A stretch of DNA of 64,000 nucleotides from Pseudothioclava sp033100795 (lineage in GTDB: Bacteria > Pseudomonadota > Alphaproteobacteria > Rhodobacterales > Rhodobacteraceae). Below, one piece after another: positions 10,371 to 18,518 of this stretch. Under the pieces are notes generated by a model, which worked only from the letters and a program-made list of their open reading frames with translations, had not been told where the DNA came from and did not search any database. The stretch's first letter is position 1. The number at the start of each line of letters is the position of its first letter. Location: positions 62,001 to 126,000 of the forward strand of contig NZ_JAWLVI010000001.1 of NCBI RefSeq assembly GCF_033100795.1, given 5' to 3'. The translations under genes and the position numbers were made by a program.

Positions 10371-10384
10371 TTGACAGCGATCAA
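10371..10384. promoter_or_regulatory. Candidate operator between rutR-like gene and aminotransferase
   Basis: TTGACAGCGATCAA is an interrupted palindrome (TTGA-N6-TCAA) in the divergent promoter region. It resembles the outer bases of the E. coli RutR operator (TTGACCA..TGGTCAA) but has a shorter centre. The first six bases also match a -35 element. Assignment to the RutR-like protein is inference. Confidence 0.3.
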
Positions 10385-10502
10385 CGCTCTGGATCAGCTG
10401 TGGCAGAGTTTTGGCTGCGCGCCGTGCCTCGTGTGTTGCACTATGGTCCCGTGCGGGGCGCGCAATATGCACCGTCAAAAGGCGGGCGAAAGGGAGAAAG
10501 AC

Positions 10503-11825
10503 ATGGCGCTTGACCGCAAAACCCCGAACGACCTGAACGCGTTCTGGATGCCGTTCACTGCCAACCGGCAGTTCAAGAAGGCTCCGCGGATGTTCGCTTC
10601 GGCGAAGGATATGCACTACACCACCACTGACGGGCGCGAGGTGCTGGATGGCACGGCGGGGCTGTGGTGCTGCAACGCGGGCCATTGCCGCCCGAAGATT
10701 ACCGAGGCGATCCAGAAGCAGGCGGCAGAGCTGGACTATGCACCCGCGTTCCAGATGGGCCATCCGGCTGCGTTCGAGCTTGCGAACCGTCTGGTCGAGA
10801 TCGCGCCGGAGGGGATGGATCATGTATTCTACACGAACTCTGGCTCGGAATCCGTTGAAACGGCTTTGAAAATCGCGATTGCCTATCATCGGGCGCGGGG
10901 CGATGGTGCGCGCACCCGTCTGATCGGGCGCGAGCGCGGCTATCACGGGGTGAACTTTGGCGGCATCTCGGTTGGGGGTATCGTGAATAACCGCAAGGTC
11001 TTTGGGCCGATGCTGGCGGGGGTGGATCACATGCCCCACACGCATCTGCCGGAAAACCAGTGGTCGAAGGGCCAGCCCGCGCATGGCGCGCATCTGGCCG
11101 ATGATCTGGAGCGGATTGTCGCGCTGCATGGCGCGGAAACCATCGCGGCCGTGATCGTCGAGCCGATGGCGGGGTCAACCGGCGTTCTGCTACCGCCCAA
11201 GGGTTATCTGCAAAAGCTGCGCGAGATCACCCGCAAGCACGGCATCTTGCTGATTTTCGATGAGGTAATCACCGGCTTCGGGCGTTTGGGCAGCGCCTTT
11301 GCGGCGCAGCATTACGGTGTCACGCCCGACATCATGACGACCGCCAAGGGGCTGACCAACGGGGTGATTCCGATGGGCGCGGTTCTGACCACTGGCGCGG
11401 TGCACGAGGCCTTTATGAACGGCCCCGAGCATATGATCGAGCTGTTCCACGGCTATACCTATTCGGGCAATCCGATCGCCTCGGCCGCGGGCATCGCGAC
11501 GCTGGAGACCTATCGCGAAGAGGGGCTGTTCGAGCGTGCCGCCGAGATGGCGCCCTATTGGCAGGACGCGCTGCATTCGCTGAAAGGCACGCGCCATGTG
11601 ATCGACATCCGCAACGAGGGACTGATCGGCGCGATCGAGCTTGAGGGGATCGCGGGCGAGCCGACGAAGCGCGCCTTCAACGCCTTCTTGCAAGCCTATG
11701 AGAAGGGCATCCTGATCCGCACGACGGGTGACATCATCGCCATGTCGCCGCCGCTGATTATCGAGAAATCCCATATCGACCAGTTGATCGGCACGCTGAA
11801 GGATGTGCTTGAAACTCTCGACTGA
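10503..11825 (+). CDS. Omega-amino acid (beta-alanine):pyruvate aminotransferase
   Basis: A class III, PLP-dependent aminotransferase of 440 residues that moves the amino group of beta-alanine or similar omega-amines to pyruvate. Motifs: LDGTAGLWCCNAGH, YTNSGSESVETALK, RERGYHGVNFGG, FDEVITGFGRLG, and the PLP lysine Lys282 in TTAKGLTNG. The ATG at 10503 has GGGAGAAAGAC upstream; a longer frame upstream is not family sequence. The divergent RutR-like regulator suggests a role in pyrimidine or beta-alanine breakdown. A terminator follows the stop by 22 bases. Confidence 0.94.
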   Translation: MALDRKTPNDLNAFWMPFTANRQFKKAPRMFASAKDMHYTTTDGREVLDGTAGLWCCNAGHCRPKITEAIQKQAAELDYAPAFQMGHPAAFELANRLVEIAPEGMDHVFYTNSGSESVETALKIAIAYHRARGDGARTRLIGRERGYHGVNFGGISVGGIVNNRKVFGPMLAGVDHMPHTHLPENQWSKGQPAHGAHLADDLERIVALHGAETIAAVIVEPMAGSTGVLLPPKGYLQKLREITRKHGILLIFDEVITGFGRLGSAFAAQHYGVTPDIMTTAKGLTNGVIPMGAVLTTGAVHEAFMNGPEHMIELFHGYTYSGNPIASAAGIATLETYREEGLFERAAEMAPYWQDALHSLKGTRHVIDIRNEGLIGAIELEGIAGEPTKRAFNAFLQAYEKGILIRTTGDIIAMSPPLIIEKSHIDQLIGTLKDVLETLD

Positions 11826-11847
11826 CGGCGCTTCCGAGTGCTTTCAG

Positions 11848-11880
11848 CGCCCGCTGTCGCAGGACGGCGGGCGTTTTTAT
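11848..11880 (+). terminator. Rho-independent terminator of the aminotransferase
   Basis: The stem CGCCCGC / GCGGGCG, with a further inner complement in the loop, is followed by TTTTTAT. Confidence 0.8.
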
Positions 11881-11944
11881 GCGCGGTTTCAGTGTTTTTT
11901 TAAGGGAGTCGTGCTCTGATTTGCATGAGAAACCGGAGTATCCC

Positions 11945-12382
11945 ATGCAGGAAGTCGATCATCATTATGCAGACGAGACTGGTCCGCATTGGCTTTGGTG
12001 GCTGGTGGGGATCGGGGCGGCCAGTGCGTTGTCCGTGCTGTTTTTCCTGACGTGGAAAAGCCAGTTTGCCGCTCCGCCCGGTTATTTGTTCGGAACGCCG
12101 ACGCAGGCGGCGGAGGCGGGCTATTGTCTGGCGGTCGCGCAGGATGTGGCGCGCGGCGGCAGCCTGCCGGGCAGCTATTTCGACGAGGCAGCGCAATTCT
12201 GGGTGAAGCGATTGCAAGGCTATGGGGTCAAGATGGGCGCGGCGATCTCCGAAGGGCGCGGGCTTCTGGGGCGCGACTTGCAGGCGACCAGAGGACCAGA
12301 GATTGCATGGCTGCGCGAGGCGATGGATAAATGCTCGAACCGCGCGGTGAACTATGGCGCGCGGTTCAGGGCGTTCAATTAG
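11945..12382 (+). CDS. Hypothetical single-pass membrane protein
   Basis: A 145-residue protein with one membrane helix near residues 17-36 (LWWLVGIGAASALSVLFFLTW) and a C-terminal domain that carries two cysteines (YCLAVAQDVARGG, MDKCSNRAVNYG). It looks like a small conserved Rhodobacteraceae protein of unknown function. The ATG at 11945 is preceded by CCGGAG; an earlier in-frame start at 11879 would lie inside the preceding terminator. The helix-first topology suggests a membrane-anchored periplasmic domain, which is inference. Confidence 0.72.
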   Translation: MQEVDHHYADETGPHWLWWLVGIGAASALSVLFFLTWKSQFAAPPGYLFGTPTQAAEAGYCLAVAQDVARGGSLPGSYFDEAAQFWVKRLQGYGVKMGAAISEGRGLLGRDLQATRGPEIAWLREAMDKCSNRAVNYGARFRAFN

Positions 12383-12454
12383 GTAAATTCGTGGCCATAC
12401 TGTAAAGTGCTTTTGATTTTATACCTTTGCCCGTAAACTTGAGGCGGAGGTATC

Positions 12455-13771
12455 ATGGCCCGCTCTGCTCTGACTGGCACCCGTATTCGTGAACGGCGCA
12501 CGGCCCTGCATCTGCGGCAGGCTGATATTGCGCGCTCTGTCGGGATTTCGCCCGCCTATCTTAACCTGATCGAACATAACCGCCGCCGCGTCAGCGATGC
12601 GCTTTTGGAAAAACTGGCAACCGCCCTCGGGATGGAGGCGGTTGCGCTCTCCGAGGGCGTGGAGGGGGCGCTGTTCGACGGCTTGCGCGAGGCGGCGGCG
12701 GGGGCGGAAACCGGCGGTGAGGGATCGGCCGAGCTGGAGCGGATCGAGGAATTCGTCGGCCGTTTTCCCGGGTGGGCGGGGGTCGTGGCCGAGCGGCAAA
12801 AGCGCGTGGCCGATCTGGAGCGCGTGGTCGAAACCTATGCCGAGCGGATGGCGCAAGACCCGTTCCTGCTCGCTTCGTTGCACGAGGTGATTTCGGCAGT
12901 GACCAGCCTGCGCTCGACCGCAGCGATTCTGGTCGAGACCGAGGATATCGAGCCAGACTGGAACCGCCGCTTTCTGGCGACCATCCACGAAGAAAGCCTG
13001 CGCCTGTCGGATTCCGCCGAGGCGCTGGTGGGCTATCTGGACGAAGAGGAGCAGGCCGAAACCGGCCTCGCCTCGCCGCAAGAGCAGGTCGAGGCGTGGC
13101 TCGAAAGCCGCAACTGGCACCTGCCCGAGCTGGAAACCGCGCAACCTCCCGTGCCGGACCGCCTGATCGACGGGGTGGCGGAACTTGCCTCGGGGGCGGC
13201 GCGCAAACTCGCACTGGCCCATATTGGGCGCGCGGGGCAGGATGCGCGGGCGCTGCCGATGGTGGCTCTGTCACGCGCGCTGGCGCAGCACGGAGCCGAT
13301 CCGGTGGCAATTGCGGCGCAATTCGGGGTGCCGGTGCCGGTGGCCTTTCGTCGTCTGGCCGCCTTGCCCGAAGGCACGGCTAATCTGCCGCCGCTCGGGC
13401 TGGTGGTCTGCGACGGGTCGGGCACGCTGACCTTCCGCAGGCCCGTTGCGGGGTTCAGCCTGCCGCGCTTTGGCGCCGCCTGTCCGCTTTGGCCACTGTT
13501 CGAGGCGCTGGCCCGCCCGATGCAGCCCGTTCGGATGCTGGCCGATATGGCCGGCCGCGTGCCGCAGCGCTTTCTAAGCTACGCCTATTGCGAAACCACG
13601 ATGACCGGCGGGTTTGACGGCCCCGTGCTGCGCGAGGCGATGATGCTGATCCTGCCCGCCCCCGAAGAAGCGCAGGGGATGACACGCCGCGCTATCGGGT
13701 CAAGCTGCCGGATTTGTCCGCGCGCCGAATGCGCGGGACGACGGGAACCCTCGATCATGGGGACGGGGTAA
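12455..13771 (+). CDS. XRE-type regulator with HisKA-like segment and ScfR-type C-terminus
   Basis: A 438-residue protein. Residues about 9-63 form an XRE helix-turn-helix (RQADIARSVGISPAYLNLIEHNRRR). Residues about 140-200 read like a histidine-kinase dimerisation helix pair, with His143 in LHEVISAVTSLRSTAAIL and a second helix (FLATIHEESLRLSDSAEALVGYLD). The C-terminal half matches the short-chain fatty acyl-CoA regulator type, including the cysteine cluster CRICPRAEC near the end. GGCGGAGG precedes the ATG. It is followed by a stand-alone receiver and a transporter-fused histidine kinase, so phosphorelay input is possible. That link is inference; the XRE/ScfR family membership is well supported. 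Confidence 0.85.
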   Translation: MARSALTGTRIRERRTALHLRQADIARSVGISPAYLNLIEHNRRRVSDALLEKLATALGMEAVALSEGVEGALFDGLREAAAGAETGGEGSAELERIEEFVGRFPGWAGVVAERQKRVADLERVVETYAERMAQDPFLLASLHEVISAVTSLRSTAAILVETEDIEPDWNRRFLATIHEESLRLSDSAEALVGYLDEEEQAETGLASPQEQVEAWLESRNWHLPELETAQPPVPDRLIDGVAELASGAARKLALAHIGRAGQDARALPMVALSRALAQHGADPVAIAAQFGVPVPVAFRRLAALPEGTANLPPLGLVVCDGSGTLTFRRPVAGFSLPRFGAACPLWPLFEALARPMQPVRMLADMAGRVPQRFLSYAYCETTMTGGFDGPVLREAMMLILPAPEEAQGMTRRAIGSSCRICPRAECAGRREPSIMGTG

Positions 13772-13834
13772 CCCGTTTGCGGATTTGACAGTTCGCGCGC
13801 GCCCCGCGATAGTCGGGGTGCGGGAGGGGACGCC

Positions 13835-14227
13835 ATGGCCAATCAGCATGTGCTTCTCATAGAGGACGAGCCGAATATCGCCGAGGCGATCCGGTTCATT
13901 CTGATGCGTGCGGGCTGGACCGTATCCATCCGGGAAGACGGGGCCGAGGCTCTGTCGGCCATTGATGCGCTTATGCCCGATGCGGTGATCCTGGACCTGA
14001 TGCTGCCGGGGCGCTCGGGGATCGAGATCCTGACGCTTTTGCGCGCGCGCCCCGAATATGCCGCCTTGCCGGTGCTGATGCTGACCGCGCGGGGGCAGGC
14101 GCGAGACCGCGAGGCCGCCGAGCGCGCAGGTGTCAGCGCCTTCCTGCCCAAGCCCTTTTCGAACGCCGAGGTGCTGGATGTGCTGAACCGGATCGTGGCC
14201 CATGCCGAAAGCACGCCCGATGCCTAA
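13835..14227 (+). CDS. Stand-alone CheY-like response regulator receiver
   Basis: A 130-residue receiver without an output domain. The acidic pair is in LLIEDEPNIAEA, the phospho-acceptor is Asp54 (VILDLMLP), the Thr is in MLTARGQ and the Lys in LPKPFSNAEVL. GGAGGGGACGCC precedes the ATG. It lies between the XRE regulator and the kinase gene, and its stop overlaps the next start by 8 bases. Output must come from protein contacts or from passing phosphate on, because no DNA-binding domain is present. Confidence 0.95.
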   Translation: MANQHVLLIEDEPNIAEAIRFILMRAGWTVSIREDGAEALSAIDALMPDAVILDLMLPGRSGIEILTLLRARPEYAALPVLMLTARGQARDREAAERAGVSAFLPKPFSNAEVLDVLNRIVAHAESTPDA

Positions 14228-14513
14228 GGCCAGCCAGCCTTTGTTCCTTGCGCGCCGCTCGTATCGCCGCCGCCGGATGATGGATGCCGCGCGGGTTTTG
14301 CCGATTGCAGGCGCGGTGATCCTGATGCTGCCCGCGCTCTGGTCTCCCGAGGCCACGCCCGAGCCCGATACCGCGCGCGGCACGGTCTACCTGTTCGCCG
14401 CATGGGGAATGTTGATCGCCTGCGCTTTCCTGCTCGCGCGCCGTCTTGGCGATGCGCAATACGAGGAGGAGACCGCCGAGGGGGGCGGGCGCCTCCCGCC
14501 GCAGGAGCACTAG
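14220..14513 (+). CDS. Small two-helix membrane protein preceding transporter-kinase
   Basis: A 97-residue protein with a basic N-terminus (SYRRRRMMDAARV) and two predicted helices (about residues 26-41 and 55-75) joined by a short acidic loop. The ATG at 14220 overlaps the receiver stop; an in-frame ATG at 14202 is also possible. It ends three bases before the kinase start. Small two-helix proteins of the DUF485/DUF4212 type precede SSS-family transporters such as ActP, so it may be an accessory subunit of the transporter part of the kinase. No clear family match was recognised, so this is inference. Confidence 0.75.
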   Translation: MPKASQPLFLARRSYRRRRMMDAARVLPIAGAVILMLPALWSPEATPEPDTARGTVYLFAAWGMLIACAFLLARRLGDAQYEEETAEGGGRLPPQEH

Positions 14514-14516
14514 CCG

Positions 14517-17210
14517 ATGCCCTTCAATATCCTTGTTGCGGTCTGCCTGGGCTATGTGATCGTGCTGTTTGCGGTGGCCTATTTTGCCGAACGGCGTGCG
14601 CGTCAGGGGCGGCTGAAGTTCCTGCACTCGCCGGTGGTCTATACCCTTTCGCTGTCGATCTATTGCACCGCCTGGACCTTTTACGGCGCGGTCGGCTATG
14701 CGGCGCGCTCGGGGCTGGAGTTCGTCACGATCTACCTTGGCCCGACGCTGGTGTTTATCGGCTGGTGGTGGGTGCTGCGCAAGCTTGTGCGGATCGGGCG
14801 GACGCAGCGCGTGACCTCGATCGCGGACCTGATCTCGTCGCGCTATGGCAAGTCGAATACGCTTGGGGTGATTGTGACGCTGATGTCGGTGGCTTCGGCA
14901 ACGCCCTATATCGCGCTGCAATTACAATCTGTTACGCTTAGCTTTGGGGTGTTCGCGGATCACCCGCCCGAGTTCTGGGCGCTGTCTGGGCAGACCGAAA
15001 CCGCGCTTTGGATTGCGGCCGGTCTGGCGGTGTTCACGATCCTTTTCGGCACCCGCAATCTGGACGCGAACGAGCGTCACCACGGCGTCGTCATGGCCAT
15101 CGCGCTTGAGGCCGTGGTCAAGCTGGTCGCGCTGGTCGCGGTGGGGGTGTTCATCGTCTGGGGTGTCGCGGGCGGGGTCGGCGATATTCTGGCACGGATC
15201 GACGCCTCTCCGATCGCCGAGTGGCATCTGAAGCCGGGGCGGTTTGCGGGGCTTCTGTTTGTTTCAGCGGCGGCGATCCTGACCTTGCCGCGGATGTTTC
15301 AGGTGCTTGTGGTCGAGAACGTCGACGAGCGCCATCTGACCACCGCAAGCTGGGCCTTTCCGGCCTATCTGATGACGATGAGCCTGTTTGTCATTCCGAT
15401 TGCCGTGGTGGGGCTTGAGATGATGCCCGCAGGCACAAACCCCGACCTGTTCGTGCTGACGCTGCCTTTGTCGCAGGGGCAGGGGAAGCTGGCGCTCTTG
15501 GCATTCTTGGGCGGGTTTTCTTCGGCCACCTCGATGGTGATCGTCGCGGCGATTGCGCTGGCGACGATGGTGTCGAACCATATCGTCACGCCCCTGTGGC
15601 TGGCGCTGCGCACGGGCGGGGTGCGCGAGCCGGGTGACGTGCGCGGTCTGGTGCTGATGTCGCGACGGATTTCCATCGGCGCGGTTCTGGCGATGGGCTA
15701 TAGCTATTACCACCTTTCGGGCGGCTCCGAGGCGCTGGCGGCAATCGGCCTGATCGCCTTTGTTGGCGCTTCGCAGGTTTTGCCCGCGCTTCTGGGGGGC
15801 ATCTTCTGGCGGGGCGCGACCCATGTGGGGGCGACGGCGGGGCTTTTGATCGGCTTCGCGGTCTGGCTTTATGCGCTGTTTCTGCCGTCGGTCGGTGAAA
15901 GCGGCTGGATTTCGGCCTCGGTGATGGCGCAGGGGCCGTTCGGGATTGGCTGGCTGCGCCCGCAGGCGCTGTTCGGGATCAGCGGGATCGACCCGCTGCT
16001 GCACGCGCTGTTCTGGTCTTTGCTGTTGAATTCGCTGGCGTTTCTGATCTTCTCGATGGTTTCTTTCCCGCCGCCGATGGAGCGGCTTCAGGGTGTGGCC
16101 TTTGTCAATGTGTTCGACCAGTCCCAAGGCGCGCAGGGCTGGACGAAGGGGCGCGCTGACCCCGAAGACCTGCTGTCGATGTCGCAGCGCATCCTTGGCA
16201 CCGAAGAGGCGCAGGGCTTCTTTCAGGCGCAGGCGGCGGCTCAGGGCAAGACGGGGTTCCTGCCTGACACCACGCCTGATTTCATCGCGCGGCTGGAACG
16301 CCATCTGGCAGGCTCGGTCGGGGCGGCGACGGCACATGCGATGATCGCGCAGCTTTCGGGCGGCGCCTCGGTTTCAGTGCAGGATCTGATCGCGGTGGCG
16401 GGGGAAACGGCGGAAATCAAAGAATACTCCGCGCAGCTTGAGGCCAAGTCCGAAGAGCTGGCCCGCACCGCGCGGGCGCTGCGTGATGCCAATGACAAGC
16501 TGACCGAGCTGTCGGTGCAAAAAGATGCTTTCCTGGGCCAGATCAGCCACGAGCTGCGCACGCCGATGACCTCGATCCGTGCGTTTTCGGAAATCCTGAT
16601 GGAGCCGGATATTCCTGAGGAGATGCGCCAGAAATACGGCGAAATCATCCACGAAGAAGCCCGCCGCCTGACACGGCTTCTGGATGATCTTCTGGACCTG
16701 TCGGTGCTGGAAAACCGCAAGGTGCAGCTGAATGTCAGCGTGGCAAACCTGCATGATCTGATTTCCAAGGCGGTGACGGCGGCAGGCTCCACCCGCCCCG
16801 AGCGTCAGTTCCGTATCGAGCGCGATGTGGCTGCAGAGCATATGCCGGTGTTCACCGATACCGACCGGCTGTTGCAGGTGTTCATCAACCTGATTTCGAA
16901 CGCGCGCAAATATTGCGATGCCGATCTGCCCAGACTGCGTATCGAAGTGCGCAAGCGCGGCCGCAAGGTGCAGGTGGATTTCATTGATAACGGCTCGGGG
17001 ATACCGAAAAAGGCGCAGGCGTTGATCTTCGAGAAATTTGCACGCCTGACCGATACCGCAAGCGCGGGCGGCGCGGGGCTGGGGCTGGCGATCTGCCGCG
17101 AGATCATGACCAATCTGGGCGGCTCGATCGACTACCTTCCGGGGCAGGGGGGGGCGGCGTTTCGGGTGACCTTGCCTTTGCGGCGTGCCGAGGATGGCGC
17201 GGAAGGGTAA
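14517..17210 (+). CDS. SSS transporter-fused sensor histidine kinase
   Basis: An 897-residue protein. The first roughly 520 residues form a multi-helix sodium:solute symporter (SLC5/SSS) domain (LSLSIYCTAWTFYGAVGYAA, SRYGKSNTLGVIVTL). A linker near 540-640 resembles the STAC segment that joins transporter to kinase in CbrA/CrbS proteins (LLSMSQRILG, IARLERHLAGSVGAATAHAM). The kinase core follows: His678 in GQISHELRTPMTS, an N-box with LISNARKY, DNGSGIP, and GGAGLGLAI. No PAS domain is obvious. CbrA/CrbS relatives sense nutrients such as histidine or acetate. It sits last in the operon with the XRE regulator, receiver and small membrane protein. Confidence 0.95.
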   Translation: MPFNILVAVCLGYVIVLFAVAYFAERRARQGRLKFLHSPVVYTLSLSIYCTAWTFYGAVGYAARSGLEFVTIYLGPTLVFIGWWWVLRKLVRIGRTQRVTSIADLISSRYGKSNTLGVIVTLMSVASATPYIALQLQSVTLSFGVFADHPPEFWALSGQTETALWIAAGLAVFTILFGTRNLDANERHHGVVMAIALEAVVKLVALVAVGVFIVWGVAGGVGDILARIDASPIAEWHLKPGRFAGLLFVSAAAILTLPRMFQVLVVENVDERHLTTASWAFPAYLMTMSLFVIPIAVVGLEMMPAGTNPDLFVLTLPLSQGQGKLALLAFLGGFSSATSMVIVAAIALATMVSNHIVTPLWLALRTGGVREPGDVRGLVLMSRRISIGAVLAMGYSYYHLSGGSEALAAIGLIAFVGASQVLPALLGGIFWRGATHVGATAGLLIGFAVWLYALFLPSVGESGWISASVMAQGPFGIGWLRPQALFGISGIDPLLHALFWSLLLNSLAFLIFSMVSFPPPMERLQGVAFVNVFDQSQGAQGWTKGRADPEDLLSMSQRILGTEEAQGFFQAQAAAQGKTGFLPDTTPDFIARLERHLAGSVGAATAHAMIAQLSGGASVSVQDLIAVAGETAEIKEYSAQLEAKSEELARTARALRDANDKLTELSVQKDAFLGQISHELRTPMTSIRAFSEILMEPDIPEEMRQKYGEIIHEEARRLTRLLDDLLDLSVLENRKVQLNVSVANLHDLISKAVTAAGSTRPERQFRIERDVAAEHMPVFTDTDRLLQVFINLISNARKYCDADLPRLRIEVRKRGRKVQVDFIDNGSGIPKKAQALIFEKFARLTDTASAGGAGLGLAICREIMTNLGGSIDYLPGQGGAAFRVTLPLRRAEDGAEG

Positions 17211-17294
17211 ACATCCGCCCGGTTTCAATAATTTGTAAACCTTGATCTGCGATTCCTTGCGGGAGTGCCCCCTTTCGGGGCGAGTGGGAAGCAG

Positions 17295-18515
17295 ATGGCG
17301 GAAGCGCATGACAAGAAGATGTTGCGCAAAAAGGCCGAGGCGGGCAGGTCCGTCGCGGATGGCACGCCTATGTCTGCGGAGCGCGCGATCGGTCAGGCGC
17401 TGGCCAAGACCGCGCAGGAATTGATGGAAATGCCGCTTCAGACCCGCGGGCTGAAGGAAACGCGCATGACGCTGGCCGATCTGCCCGAGGTGCTTGAGGA
17501 TCAGTCGCTTTTGCTGGTGCTTGAGGGGCCGAAGCAGGGGCTCGGTCTGTTCGCGTTGCCGCCTGCGACGCTGTCGGCGCTGATCGAGTATCAGACCACG
17601 GGGCGTCTGGGGCGCGCACCTTCCGCACCGCGTCGGCCCACGCGGATAGATGCCGCGATGGTTCTGGATTTTGTCGATGGGGTTCTGGCGGGGATCGAAG
17701 AGTTGCTGGTCGACCATGATGCGGTCTGCTGGGCAGGCGGGTTCCGCTATGCCTCGTTTCTGGATGATCCGCGCCCGATGGGGCTTATGTTCGACGATAT
17801 TTCCTATCGCGTCTGGACAATTGATCTGGGTTTCGGCGCGGGCGGAGAGCGAGAGGGGAAACTGCTGTGGGTGATCCCCGCGACGGGGCGTGGCGCGCGC
17901 CCGCGTCGTCATATTCCGGGGCAAAGCGCCGAGGAAGGCGCACATGCGATGGAGGTTGCCGCCGCCGCTGCCGAGGTCGAGTGGCATACCCAGATGGAAG
18001 TGGCGGTGCAGGGGGCGAGCGTGACGATGGAGGCGGTTTTGCACCGGATCACCTTGCCTCTGTCTGCCGTGATGGAGTTCCGCCCCGGCACCGATTTGCC
18101 GATCCCGATGAATGCACTGGAACAGTTGCGGGTCGAGGGGATGGGACGGCGCTTTGTCTCTCATGCGCGTCTTGGGCAGCACAGCGGGATGCGGGCGGTG
18201 CGGCTGTGCGAAGAGGAAGAGGGCGGATTGACGATGGGCGATGCGCCACGGCGGCGTGAAAGCCCGATGGCTCTCAATGTCGGGGACAGCCCGTTTCCCG
18301 ATATTCCAGCGGGCGATCTGCCGGATATGGGCACCATGGGGGGCTTGGGGGATCCAAACTCCGCCTCGTATGATCTTCCCGAAACCGAGGGAGGCTTTGG
18401 CGATTTAGGGGGCTTCGGGATGGAGGAGGGCGGGGAACTGCCGCCCCTCTCGATGGCGCTTGACGGGTTTGGTCTGGACGACGAAGACCCGCTGAAAACC
18501 GGTTCTGACGGCTAG
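17295..18515 (+). CDS. FliM/FliN-family protein (SpoA domain), unusual architecture
   Basis: A 406-residue protein whose central/C-terminal part contains a surface-of-antigen domain as in FliM/FliN (QMEVAVQGASVTMEAVLHRI, LSAVMEFRPGTDLPI, VSHARLGQHSGMRAVRL), followed by an acidic Gly/Asp/Pro-rich tail of about 80 residues. The N-terminal CheY-binding motif of canonical FliM (LSQDEIDALL type) is not present. It starts at ATG 17295 after GGGAAGCAG. It is 84 bases after the transporter-kinase and not in a flagellar cluster as far as visible. It may be a divergent motor-switch subunit; an interaction with the upstream receiver is possible but untested. Confidence 0.82.
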   Translation: MAEAHDKKMLRKKAEAGRSVADGTPMSAERAIGQALAKTAQELMEMPLQTRGLKETRMTLADLPEVLEDQSLLLVLEGPKQGLGLFALPPATLSALIEYQTTGRLGRAPSAPRRPTRIDAAMVLDFVDGVLAGIEELLVDHDAVCWAGGFRYASFLDDPRPMGLMFDDISYRVWTIDLGFGAGGEREGKLLWVIPATGRGARPRRHIPGQSAEEGAHAMEVAAAAAEVEWHTQMEVAVQGASVTMEAVLHRITLPLSAVMEFRPGTDLPIPMNALEQLRVEGMGRRFVSHARLGQHSGMRAVRLCEEEEGGLTMGDAPRRRESPMALNVGDSPFPDIPAGDLPDMGTMGGLGDPNSASYDLPETEGGFGDLGGFGMEEGGELPPLSMALDGFGLDDEDPLKTGSDG

Positions 18516-18518
18516 GTT

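Noticed and set aside
16374..18182. Long minus-strand frame (602 codons) antisense to the kinase and FliM-like genes
   Set aside because: It spans two well-supported plus-strand genes and their intergenic gap, and its product is Arg/His/Gln-rich without family motifs.
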